Positions 33,942 through 47,385 of a stretch of 64,000 nucleotides of DNA are shown here, in pieces. Where the stretch lies: assembly GCA_951213105.1 (NCBI GenBank), contig OX578137.1:81055910-81119909 (forward strand), written 5' to 3'. The stretch is from Amaurobius ferox (Eukaryota; Arthropoda; Arachnida; Araneae; Amaurobiidae). The translations under genes and the position numbers were made by a program. The notes under the pieces were generated by a model. It searched no databases and had not been told where the DNA came from. It saw only the letters and a list, made by a program, of their open reading frames with translations. The first letter of the stretch is position 1. Every line of letters begins with the position of its first letter.

Positions 33942-36900
33942 AATCTGATGTGGGCAGCACATGACTTTCCCTGCAGACTTACATCCAAGTTCTCTTTATT
34001 TTAATTAAATTTAATTCACTTTTAATTCAATTTTCGTTCTAGTTTGGTAACTGGACTTATTTTCAAAGGTGGCGTAGAAAAAATACGAAAACACTAAAAT
34101 ATCTCGAGAACGGCTAGTCCTAGTTGGTCTTATGCTTTTCTTCGTTAAAATTTCGTATAAAACAAGAATTTAATGGATATATTTCGGCATACATAGATTT
34201 TATTTTTGATTTTGTCGATTTTTGCGAACCATTTCGCAAAAAAAAGCAGGTTATTTTTTCCCAAATCGTACCAAAATATAATCAGCACCAGAGTGACCCA
34301 CAAGCGATTTATATACCAAAGTTTGTGAAATTCGGTACATTAGATTTTTAGCTAGAGTGGATACAAGCTTTTGCGTGCCATTTCACAAAAAAGGCGGGTT
34401 TTTTTTATCCCGAATCGTACCCAAAACTAATCAGCACGAGATTCGCCCACAAATGACTTACCTACCAAATTTTATGAAATTCGGTCAATTAGTTTTTTAG
34501 TTAGAGTGGATACAAAATCTGCACAGACAGACAGACGAACAGACACACAGACAGACACACAGACAGACAGACACACACAGACGTCACGCTAAAAATAGTT
34601 TTTTCGTATCTTATATATTAAACTTATATCCACGTTCTATTTATTTCAATTAAATTTAATTGACTTTTAATTCAATTTTCGTTCTCATTTGATAACTGGA
34701 CATATTTTCAAAGGTGGCGTGGAAAAATACGAAAAAAACTAATATATCTCGAGAACGGCTAGTCCTAATGTAATGGGGTTGGTCTTATTCTTTTCTTCGT
34801 TAAAAATTACGCATTAAACAAGCATTTAATGGATATATTTGAGCATACGTAGCTTTTTAGTTTAGATTTTGATAATTTTTGCGGGCCATTCTGCAAAAAA
34901 AAAGCAGGTTATTTTTTTTCTGAATCGTACCAAAATCTAATCAGCACCAGGATGACCTATACGTGACTCATCTACCGAATTTTGTGAAATTCGGTCCATT
35001 TTTTCAGCTACAGTGGATACAAGCTTTTGCGGGTCATTTCACAAAAAAGGCGGGTTCTTTTATTCCGAATCGTACCCAAAACTAATCAGCATCAGCCCGG
35101 CCACAAGTGACTTACCTACAAAATTTTGTGAAATTCAGTCCATTAGTTTTTTAGTTAGAGTGGATACAAAATCTGCACAGACAGACAGACACACAGACAG
35201 ACAGACACACAGACATACAGACAGACACACACACACAGACGTCACGCTAAAAATAGTTTTTTCGTATTCTAGAGGTCTCGAAACGTGTAGATCCGTCGAA
35301 AACTCGAGTTGCGATTTTCGGCATGATTCCAATACTTTCCCTATACCTTACCATGTTTTGCAGGGAAAGTAAAAATCTGATGTGGGCAGCACATGACTTT
35401 CCCTGCAGACTTATAACCACGTTCTCTTTATTTTAATTAAATTTATTTCACTTTTAATTCAATTTTCTTTCTCATTTGGTAACCGGGCTTATTTTCAAAG
35501 GTGGCGTAGGGAAAGTACGAAAAACTAAAATATCTCGAGAACGGCTAGTCCTAGTGTGGGGTTGGTCTTATTCTTTTCGTCGTTGAAAATTACGTATTAA
35601 AGCAGCATTTAATGGATATATTTGAGTATATCCAGTTCTTTAGTTTAGATTTGGACGATTTTTGCGGGCCATTTTGCAAAAAAAGGCAGGTCATTTTTTT
35701 CCGAATCGTACCAAAATCAAATCAGCACCAAGGTAACCCACAAGTGACTCATCTACCGAAGTTTGTAAAATTCGGTCCATCAGTTTTTCAGTTAGAGTGG
35801 ATACAAGCTTTTGCGGGCCATTTCGCAAAAAAAGGCTGGTTTTTTTATTCCGAACCGTACCCAAAACTAATCAGCACCAGACTCGCTCACAAGTAACTTA
35901 CCTACCAAATTTTGTGAAATTCGGTCCATTAGTTTTTTAGTTAGAGTGGATACAAAATCTGCACAGACAGACAGACACACAGACACACAGACAGACACAC
36001 AGACACACATACAGACACACAGACACACATACAGACACACAGACACACACACAGACGTCACGCTAAAAATAGTTTTTTCGTATTCTAGAGGTCTCGAAAC
36101 GTGTAGATCCGTCGAAAACTCGAGTTGTGATTTTCGGCATGATTCCAATACTTTCCCTATACATTACCATGTATTGCAGGGAAAGTAAAAAATCTGATGT
36201 GGGCAGCACATGACTTTCCCTGCAGACTTATATTAACGTTGTCTTTATTTTAATTCAATTTATTTCACTTTTAATTCAATTTTCGTTCTCATTCGGTAAC
36301 CGGACTTATTTTCAAAGGTGGCGTAGAGAAAATACGGAAAACTAAAATATCTCGAGAACGGCTAGTCGTAGTGTAATGGGGTTGCTCTTATTATTTTCGT
36401 CGTTAAAAATTACGTATTAAACGAGCATTTAATGGATATACTTGAGTATACCTAGTTCTTTAGTTTAGATTTTGACGATTTTTGCGGGCCATTTTGCAAA
36501 AAAAGGCAGGTTATTTTTTTCCGAATCGTACCAAAATCTAATCAGCACCAGGATAAACCACAAGTTACTCATCTACTGAATTTTGTGAAATTCGGTCCAG
36601 AAGTTTTTCAGTTAGAGTGTATACAAGCTTTTGCGGGCAATTTCGCAAAAAAAGGCGGGTTCTTTTATTCCGAATCGTACCCAAAACTAATCAGCACCAG
36701 ACTCGCCCACAAGTGACTTACCTACCAAATTTTGTGAAATTCGGTCGATTAGTTTTTTAGTTAGAGCGGATACAAAATCTGCACAGACAGACACACAGAC
36801 ACACAGACACACAGACACACACACAGACGTCACGCTAAAAATGATTTTTTCGTATTCTAGAGGTCTCGAAACGTGTAGATCCGTCGAAAACTCGAGTTGT

Positions 36901-36958
36901 GATTTTCGGCATGATTCCAATACTTTCCCTATACATTACCATGTATTGCAGGGAAAGT
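33942..36958 (+). mobile_element. Tandem head-to-tail array of four Helentron-like family A monomers
   Basis: Monomers: 33942 to about 34610 (3' end missing), about 34611-35370 (5' end missing), 35374-36186 and 36191-36958. Each complete one starts AATCTGATGTGGGCAGCACA, then TGACTTTCCCTGCAGACTTA. It passes through two 'gcgggccattttgcaaaa' type blocks and a (CAGA/CA)n tract, then 'gacgtcacgctaaaaatag'. It closes with the hairpin ACTTTCCCTATAC…TGCAGGGAAAGT. The ACTTTCCCTGCA near the 5' end is the exact reverse complement of the last 12 bases. The (CAGA)n frames (for example 35135-35332, 35867-36148 and 36687-36920, minus) are repeat shadows. Only A/T bases separate one monomer's 3' end from the next one's 5' end. 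Confidence 0.75.
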
Positions 36959-36984
36959 AAAATGAATGATAGTTAGGTTATATT

Positions 36985-37640
36985 TTCACAGCTTTTCTTT
37001 ACTCCTAATCTACACCCTGAAAAAATGTCGAAATATTCAAGACAAAGTTCTTTGAAGAAATAAATAACATAGGAGAAAAGTTTTGGGAAATTGATGAGAA
37101 TGAACTTTCTGAATGAGAAGATATATTATTTGGTAATGGAAATGATCTATTAGACACTGGTATGAGCTTACAGATACCAACGATAAAGAGGAAAATATTG
37201 TGAATGCAATACGTAGAGGACGAAAAGTATGAGATTATTCTCAAGTTCTGAAGATGAGAATGAAAAAAGGAGTATATATTTCAATTGAGGGCACGGTTTG
37301 AAAAGAAAAGGCAGAATAGGTGCTGCATATGGGAGAGCAGCACTTCATAAAAATTTTTAGGGAAGAATCAGGTCCAATGGGATATGCAAAACATAATGTT
37401 ATAGAAGATAAAATGGAGACTGCATTTTCGTTGATAATTGAACACCTTTATTATGAAACATATAAGAACATGCACAATAGAAAAAGCAAATAGCGTTTTA
37501 GGAACGAATAGAGTCTATTACTTAAAAGTTACTTTGCTTAATATGTCCTTGCTAAAATCAATATTAGCTGCATTCAATCAGAAAAAAAAAAGTTTTTATC
37601 TAAAAACCTGTCATTTGACCGGTTACGGTACTAACAGGTA
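36985..37640 (+). pseudogene. piggyBac-like transposase N-terminal remnant
   Basis: Broken plus-strand frames give an acidic Ser-rich start (FSSSEDENEK near 37232-37262). They are followed by GPMGYAKHNVIEDKMETAFS at about 37375-37435 and, one frame over, FIMKHIRTCTIEKANSVLGT. This order matches the 'GP--YAK--I----SAFSL---  I--HI-KCT--EA--VL' region before the DDD domain of arthropod piggyBac-type transposases. There are many stops and frameshifts, and a mariner-type element begins at 37645, cutting off the rest. I saw no piggyBac TTAA ends. The family call is moderate. Confidence 0.4.
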
Positions 37641-37644
37641 TATA

Positions 37645-38500
37645 GAGTGATTCAAAACTATGGGGCAAAATTTTAAAGAGTGATAGAACACATCTAAAAA
37701 AGCACTTTTCGTTATACAATGCATGATCGTAACTCACGCGGTTAAGCGCTAGAGGGCGCTGTTCAGGGAACACATTAAACGGCTGTTGCCGCACTCGTCG
37801 TCAGTTCTATCGTGGACTTCAGAGGGGATGGATTCTTTCATAAATCAGGAGACGGCCGACATGCATTTCATGTACGGAGCTACAAATGGGAATGTGAGGA
37901 AAACCCAAATATATATGTGGTTCCAATACTATAGATCACCGCCTAATTTCAGCGTGGCTGTGCGAAACAACTTGGATGCAACATTCCCAGGATGATGGAT
38001 TGGTCAGGGTGGTTCCATCATTTGACCGGCACAATCGCCCGATCTTTCATCTCTGGACTTTTTCCTATGGATCCATATGAAAAGCCTCATCTACGATAGC
38101 TCCGATGATGACCTTGTTGCCAGGATTTCTGTTGTTGCTGCCACTGTACGAGAAATGTCTGGTGTTTTCGTCAATGTACAACGGTCACTACGGCGCAAGT
38201 GTGAGGCCAGCATTCATGTTGGCGGTCGCTGTTTTTAACAGTTTCTTTAAGTTATACATTGCAATTTGGTTTGTAATTTCTTCGATTTTTTGTTTTGAGC
38301 AGTTTCTGTAAGTTCTTCTTTAACATATGTTTTGTAATTTTTTCACTTTCTTCATACCTCCTCTGTCATTCATGTGTTCCGTCTGTAAATGCAACAGTAC
38401 ACGCTAACCCCTAGTGCTTAACCACTTAAGTTAGGTTCATGCATTGTATGACAAAAAGTGCTTGTTTAGTCGTTTTCTATCACCCCTTCTATCACCCCTT
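37645..38500 (+). mobile_element. Second DUF4817 mariner-type element, internally deleted
   Basis: Inverted ends: 37676-37775 ('gtgatagaacacatctaaaa', 'tacaatgcatgatcgtaact', 'ggttaagcgctaga') matches the reverse of 38365-38490 ('ggtgatagaaaacgactaaa', 'tacaatgcatgaacctaact', 'ggttaagcactag'). The left end is preceded by TATA. The right extremity has lost about 30 bp or been rearranged, with 'ctatcacccctt' duplicated. The interior carries a decayed transposase. It is a different subfamily from the element at 1392-3442, since its ends do not match. Confidence 0.7.
37828..38238 (+). pseudogene. DUF4817-type mariner transposase, middle deleted
   Basis: It starts MDSFINQETADMHFMYGATN, the DUF4817 helix-turn-helix signature. 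After about 25 residues it jumps to VRNNLDATFPG, which in intact relatives comes just before the last catalytic block. Beyond an in-frame TGA (37993-37995) it continues in the same frame with WIGQGGSII, a second TGA, and PAQSPDLSSLDFFLWIHMKS, containing the third catalytic Asp. It then runs through a C-terminal tail ending CEASIHVGGR near 38238. The first two catalytic Asp and most of the HTH linker are gone. Confidence 0.75.
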
Positions 38501-38517
38501 AGATGTGAAAACCAAAG

Positions 38518-38554
38518 TTAATAGGAGTAAACATAATATAATTACTCCTATTAA
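38518..38554. repeat. 13-bp inverted repeat (hairpin)
   Basis: TTAATAGGAGTAA at 38518-38530 pairs perfectly with TTACTCCTATTAA at 38542-38554, with an 11-base loop. It lies just outside the mariner-type element. Its role is unknown; it may be a small MITE scar. Confidence 0.7.
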
Positions 38555-38579
38555 TGGGTAGTCTTGAGCAAATTTATGA

Positions 38580-39660
38580 AATTTCTTGATATGGGGCATC
38601 AGTTACAGAGTCCACTTCGACAATAAGAGCTTGCAATTTCGTCCCAGTAGCTCAAAATTAGAGCGTTGGCTGGCCAGCTCAAAGATCCAGGGTTCGATTT
38701 CAGGCTGGGACAGCAAGGTTCTTTACAATGGAGCCCAAACAAATCAAACTTGTAGGTTAGTGCAGAGTCGTCGGAGGTTTGAATATTACCCTCGTAAGAC
38801 TAGCACGGATTTATTTGACTCTGGGTTATTGAGATACGATTTCAAATGGAGGCAATAACGACCAAGAAGCTAACATGGATAAAAATAGTACCCTCAGGAG
38901 ACTAACCTGGAATAAAAATAAGGGGAGGTGGTCAGTCTGATTACCAGTTGCAGGCCAATTTGATATTAGAAATGGCAATATGCAAAGTTCACCTTGAAAA
39001 TAAGAGCTTGCAATTTCGACCGAGTAGCTCGACTGTAGAGCATTGACTGCCCAGTTTGAAGATTTAAGATTCAGTTCCTGGTTGGGGCAGCAAAGTTCTG
39101 TATAATAGAGCCCGAGCAAATCCAGTTTGTGCGTTGACTGGCCAGTTTGAAGATTTTAGATTCGGTTCCTGATTGGGGCAGCAAAGATCTGTATAATAGC
39201 GCCCGAGCAAATCCACTCTGTGGCTTAGTGCAAGTAAGTCTGAGGTTTGATAATGACCCCAGTATGACTAGCACGGATTCAGTGGACTCTGGGATACGCA
39301 ACGCCTTTTACAACTAAGAAGACAACGACCAGACATGAAGCTAACATGGAGGATAAAAAGAGCCACAGGAGACTGATCTGAGGTAAAAATAACAAGAAGT
39401 TATCAGTCAGATTGTCAGTTGCACGCCAATCTGGCGTTAGAGAGTGGATAATGCCGAGTCTACTTTAATCTTATTGAATTTGCAATGTCAGCCTAGTAGC
39501 TCAATGGTAGAGCGTCGGCTGGCCAGTTCGAAGATCTATGGTTCGATTCTAGGTTGGAGCAGCAAGGTTCTTTACACAGTACGCATCCGGCCACACAGTA
39601 AGCTACCATAAGCCCTTGGGTTGGTCGTGTGGTCTGGGTTTTCTACACAATACGCATCGC
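38580..39660 (+). repeat. Tandem array of SINE-C units with tRNA-like promoters
   Basis: Three tRNA-like cores occur at 38640-38712, 39017-39092 and 39485-39563. The best is the last: TAGCTCAATGGTAGAGCGTC (A box) and GGTTCGATTCT (B box). Its AGCCTAG and CTAGGTT sit where acceptor-stem halves would be. Each core follows 'aagagcttgcaatttcg' or a variant, and is followed by 'gagcccgagcaaatccagt', 'gactagcacggatt' and 'cagtytgattnycagttgca' blocks. The period is about 375-470 bp. A 91-bp internal tandem duplication lies at 39045-39226. A lone related copy lies at 60541-60850. Confidence 0.7.
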
Positions 39661-42396
<2,736 letters not shown>

Positions 42397-42512
42397 TACG
42401 ATAAAGTGAGACAAAATAGGATATATCCCAATTAAGCCTGAAATTAAAGAAATATTCACTACAAAGGAGGAGGCGCAAATGCTGCTCAAATTCCCTAGTA
42501 GAATACATGAAA

Positions 42513-43023
42513 GAAAGTAGAAAAGAACGGGAGTGACCATATGAATTACATAAGAATGGTAGGGGTGGATTGCGACACCCCTTTCCCGCTTAAAGCAGCT
42601 TTTACAACCCGGGTAACGCTCACGGAACCAACATAATTCCATGGTCAGCCTCCCAAATGTGCGAAAATAAAAGCACCAGAACAGACTCAGAACCAAAGAA
42701 GTAAACGAATCCATGAAGAAGAACTATTATAACTATTATCCTGATATTTCTCTGCGCATGAGCAACTTTACTTATATAAAGAGACGTTCCATCGGGTTGG
42801 ACTAGCGGATGTTTCTTCTTCATGGATTCGTTTACTTCTTTGGTTCTGAGTCTGTTCTGGTGCTTTTATTTTCGCACATTTGGGAGGCTGACCATGGAAT
42901 TATGTTGGTTCCGTGAGCGTTACCCGGGTTGTAAAAGCTGCTTTAAGCGGGAAAGGGGTGTCGCAATCCACCCCTACCATTCTTATGTAATTCATATGGT
43001 CACTCCCGTTCTTTTCTACTTTC
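42513..43023. repeat. Large perfect inverted repeat (211-bp arms, 89-bp spacer)
   Basis: 42513-42723 and 42813-43023 are exact reverse complements over all 211 bp by eye. The arm contains 'ggattcgtttacttctttgg', 'tgaccatggaattatgttgg' and 'gtaacgctcacggaacc', so it is clearly more GC-rich than the flanks. Both arms therefore encode the same 67-residue peptide (MDSFTSLVLSLFWCF…) in opposite directions. It resembles no family I know and I do not call it a gene. The spacer (42724-42812) is unique. Homology stops abruptly at both ends of the arms, and the right arm is followed within 6 bp by (TA)n. Confidence 0.9.
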
Positions 43024-43024
43024 A

Positions 43025-43028
<4 letters not shown>

Positions 43029-43066
<38 letters not shown>

Positions 43067-43072
43067 TATATA
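43029..43072. repeat. (TA)n microsatellite
   Basis: TA run with one C, directly after the right arm of the inverted repeat. Confidence 0.9.
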
Positions 43073-43832
43073 ATACTGATTACTACTTTTGATAGAGTAC
43101 TTTCCTCTTGCCCTGAGTCCTATACTGATTAATATTTTTTAAAGTCTTCAATCAAATAAATTTCCGTTCATGTTCAATATTTATTCAGGTTTCCACTCGC
43201 TTTAACGATTAGATATAGAGTGCTCTGCAGTATGTACGTTCGGTTGAAAGCATTTCGACTCACACTAGGTGACTGTACTTGCAGGTTTTGATTTTTGTTT
43301 TTTATATTTCTGGCTTTTGATTCTTTTGGATTTCATTACTTCATCTCCTATTATCCAGTAGACATTTCCAATGGTATCTATAGTCAAATACTATTGCCAT
43401 TGTCAGAAACTAGCTATTCTTTCGGTTTTAATTCGAATTGTATGGCTGTCCTGACGATAATGCAATTTCGAACAAACCGTCACTTTTTATGTAGTTTCAA
43501 CTGATTGTTTTCCATGTCATGATCTTTTATCTTGAGCTAATTATTATTACCATTTCTTATTTTAGTCGTGTTTTCGTTTTCATATTTTAATATATATTTT
43601 TAATATCTATTTATTTATAATATTTTTATACTAATATTTCACTCATTTCCATTCCATTAAAGTGATAAGTTACCTGATATTTTTATTCTTAGTCTTCGAC
43701 TACAGTTATTTATTTGCAACAGATACGTAAGAGATGGGTTTTATGTACTTACCATAGTTTTTGCATAGTTTCTGATTAGAAAATTTCAATTTTTATCTAC
43801 ATATATAAGTATAACACCCACCCACCCACATC

Positions 43833-43883
<51 letters not shown>

Positions 43884-44002
43884 GTTCTGTTCTTTTCTCT
43901 TATCGGCATTATGGCCGTGAATTTGCTTCTATGGTGATGTTAATATTACTTGAATTGTATTTTTATTTTTTTTATTTTTACATAATTCTTATTATTACAT
44001 TT

Positions 44003-44113
<111 letters not shown>

Positions 44114-45166
44114 GTTTCCAATTCAGCTGCATGCAAAACAGTTGAGGCTATTGTCAACGTAAAAAATCACCATTTTTATGTTGTTTCCAATATTATTTTC
44201 GAGAAACTTTTATTATCTTCCGAGTGTTTCGAAATCTTAAATATACTGTCAAAATTAAAAATGGCATGACCGATAATAAAATTGTGTAGCTATTTTAATT
44301 ACCTTTTACATGTATCTCACTTCTTGTTCTTTTATTTTTTTCATGTATAATTTTTTAAAACATATAAAAGTCAAATTTTTCAAAATTATAGATATGCTTA
44401 AATATGTCGTCAAAATTGCAGAAACTAAAATTATGGACATAGGAAAAATAAACGATCAATAATTATTTAAATCTCTTTTTCAAATAAAATTATAGAAATA
44501 ACATTTGTAATTTCATTACAGTAAAATATTATTCTGTGCGTTGAACTAAATAAACTATTAAATTATTGAAATAAAATTATAAACAAAGACTACTTGTAAT
44601 GTATTGTATTAAAATTGAGTTTGAATGTATATACATACACACGTATGTAATGCGATTACTGATTACTGTGATTAATCGCAATAATATGATCAATTACAGT
44701 TATGCAATCCATTACACTACAGATACCAAATTCAAACATTATAATTTTGTAACATCATTTTACTACCTTGATATCCTACCAATATCTGCATCTTGTAAAT
44801 AAGTCTCTGAACGCTAATGTGCATATAGATAGACTTTTATTTCATAGATATAAAATATGTTTAGGCTAAATTAAATGACCTTAAAGATTGCTTGCACAAA
44901 GTTATGATGATAGAGCTTAAAAGAGAAGAAATATGCAACATGTGATGATTAATATAATTTGTATTTAACTAAATAAATTAAATGCCCTATACTTAATTCT
45001 CAAATTTCAAATGCATTGCGACTGAGAAATATATACACAGCTCGACTTATAAATCTTTAGATAATTACGGCTACTACCAAAAAATTGGTGAAAAGACAAT
45101 ATTTTTTCAAAATTGGTGCTTTCACCACTTGGCGAAGTTTGGAAAAAAATTGGAAAAGGTATGTGT

Positions 45167-45184
45167 GTGGGGGGGGGGGGGGGG
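45167..45184. repeat. Poly-G run
   Basis: About 18 consecutive G after 'gtatgtgtgt', striking in AT-rich DNA. The G count may be uncertain because homopolymers are error-prone in assemblies. Confidence 0.85.
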
Positions 45185-47001
45185 CGAAAAACTGGTGAAA
45201 TTTTATGGCGTCTTAAATAAAGATGATTATTATTTATAAAATATTATTTTTTTTTAAATTACTAATTATTAATAAATATTACAAAATTTTAAAAAAAATG
45301 TCAATTTATATCATTCAACTAATTTGAGAGCGGCCAATATGATGATGCTGATATAAAATACATTAACCTCTGATTACTAACGATTTTAATCATATCATTC
45401 CTCATCGTAAGCAATAAATTATAAATCACATTACATTTTAGTTGAAGTATCATTTAAGATATGGGTCGAAAGTTTGGTAGAATATATTGACTTGAAATAA
45501 ATTCAATACATTAAAAATATTGGCATACATGACTTCAATACATGACCATTCACAATCACCTCTTTTGGATGAACCAAACACTATCTCTTGAAGTCTTAAG
45601 GCAGGATAAATTTCATAGCATTCTGACCCTGGCCTATTTACACAGGACATCCACTACAGAACTTCACCAATTTCTACCTAAAGATAGCTTTTTAATCTAA
45701 CTCTATCTTACACAATTTGGTTGGCTAGAATGCAAAAGACAACCAGAGACCTGGTAATTAAGTCTGAGCCTCTGGACATGCTTAGTTGTCCGGCTATCCG
45801 TCACATGCTATCTTAATTGCATCATTTTGGTAGTATAGTTGTGCACCTGTTGTACAGCAAGCATCATAAATTTATATAATATTTTAACGGCTATCTCAAC
45901 TCTTAAAAGTCTGATTCTTTGTGACAGCTATTCATGATTTAGTAATATAGACACTTTTCACATTTGCACTGTACACATTCGGGACTTTGTAACTATAGAC
46001 ATTTTATACATTCATGATTTTCCGGTTTATTTTTCACAATATATGTTGTTCTTAGAATAATTTTTAACATTATGTAAATACCAAGTTTGGGTCATCACTG
46101 AAGTGATGCTAGAATATAAGGAATATTATTGCCGTATAGCTTATTTAGGTCGTTAATGAAATTATCATTAGTAAATCGCGTTATATCATCCCGCATATCA
46201 CATTCACTAATGATATCAGCAATTAATGTGCATTTATGTAAAATTAGAGGAGCGCACAATTAGAAATTCAATTATCTTAGGCTGTTTCATTTGAAATTAT
46301 CATTGAATGCTATTATCCTTGCATAAATCGAGTAAATATTATATTCATGATAGGATATAAAATCAGGAATAATTTTAATAGAATTATATAATAAATAAGT
46401 ATATAACTTGATTTTCTCGGTGAGGAAACCCCACAATTCGGTCTCAAAATATGTTGAGAGGGAGTTTGAAATTTAATAGTTTCATAAAATTCATATCAGT
46501 ATGTATAAAATCGTATCTTTTATTTATATATTTTGATATCGTTGTACAGAATGAAAATATCCTTATTTTTATACAGTAAACACACTTTTGTATTACACTA
46601 AATATAAATCAAACTCCTTGTAATATGTCGAAATACATTTCAATTACATAATATTTTGTTCCTTTCAATGAATCTTATAATGCACGGAAATTGAAACAGT
46701 TAGTTAATAAGCAAATCTAAATATGGTCCCTGTATATACTTGACTTCTATATACTCGTACTATAATATAACAACAATTCACATTTAGGTGTTATTCAACT
46801 TTTATAGATCTATCGAACCGATTTCGAAAATATTTTTTTTGACAGTTGATACTATCTAGATTGATTTAAGAGAATTAAAGTTTACTCTCTAAAAAAAATG
46901 TCAGAAATGTAAATGGATATGTAAAACATTCTTCTATTACTTTTATTATTATCCTCTGAATTATCTGAAAACCTTATGTAGTATGGTCGGTAAATAAAAT
47001 C

Positions 47002-47385
47002 CACAGTCAGTTAATGTATCGCCATCAGATAATGTATCGCCATTTTGATAAAAGTCATTTCGAGGTCTCAAGCATTCTTAAAGAATTTACAACAAAATCT
47101 CCGGTCAGTTATAATATCGTCATCTTGATAAGATTCATTTCGAGGTCTCGAACATTCTTAAGGAAATTACAATAAAACCTCCGGTCAGTTAATATATCAT
47201 CATCTTGATAAGAAGCATTTCGAGGTCTCGATAAGATCATCTCATAAGATCATATTGATAAGAGACATTTCGAGGTTTCGAGCATGCTTAAAGAAATTTT
47301 AAATCCACGGTCAGTTCGAAATGTCGCTTATCACCATCTTGATAAGCGACATTTCGAGGTTTCGAGCATGCTTAAAAATGTTACA
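47002..47385. repeat. Imperfect ~80-90-bp minisatellite
   Basis: Four to five units share 'cggtcagtta', 'atcttgataaga', 'catttcgaggtctcgagcat' and 'cttaaagaaatt'. The middle unit near 47220 has an inserted 'gataagatcat' motif repeat. In the last unit 47317-47333 and 47340-47356 form a perfect 17-bp inverted repeat (CGAAATGTCGCTTATCA) around a 6-base loop. Confidence 0.8.

Noticed and set aside
35013..36920. Several open frames rich in Thr/Asp/His or Cys/Val across the CAGA/CA tracts
   Set aside because: They arise from the microsatellite inside the family A elements, occur on both strands, and repeat in every monomer. They are shadows, not genes.
33942..36958. Possible CRISPR-like repeat array
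   Set aside because: Units are about 770-815 bp and match mobile-element monomers, with no short repeats or unique spacers. The DNA is eukaryotic.
39485..39563. Candidate functional tRNA gene
   Set aside because: A and B boxes are good and the ends could pair as an acceptor stem, but the anticodon and T stems do not pair properly, and the unit repeats as a SINE.
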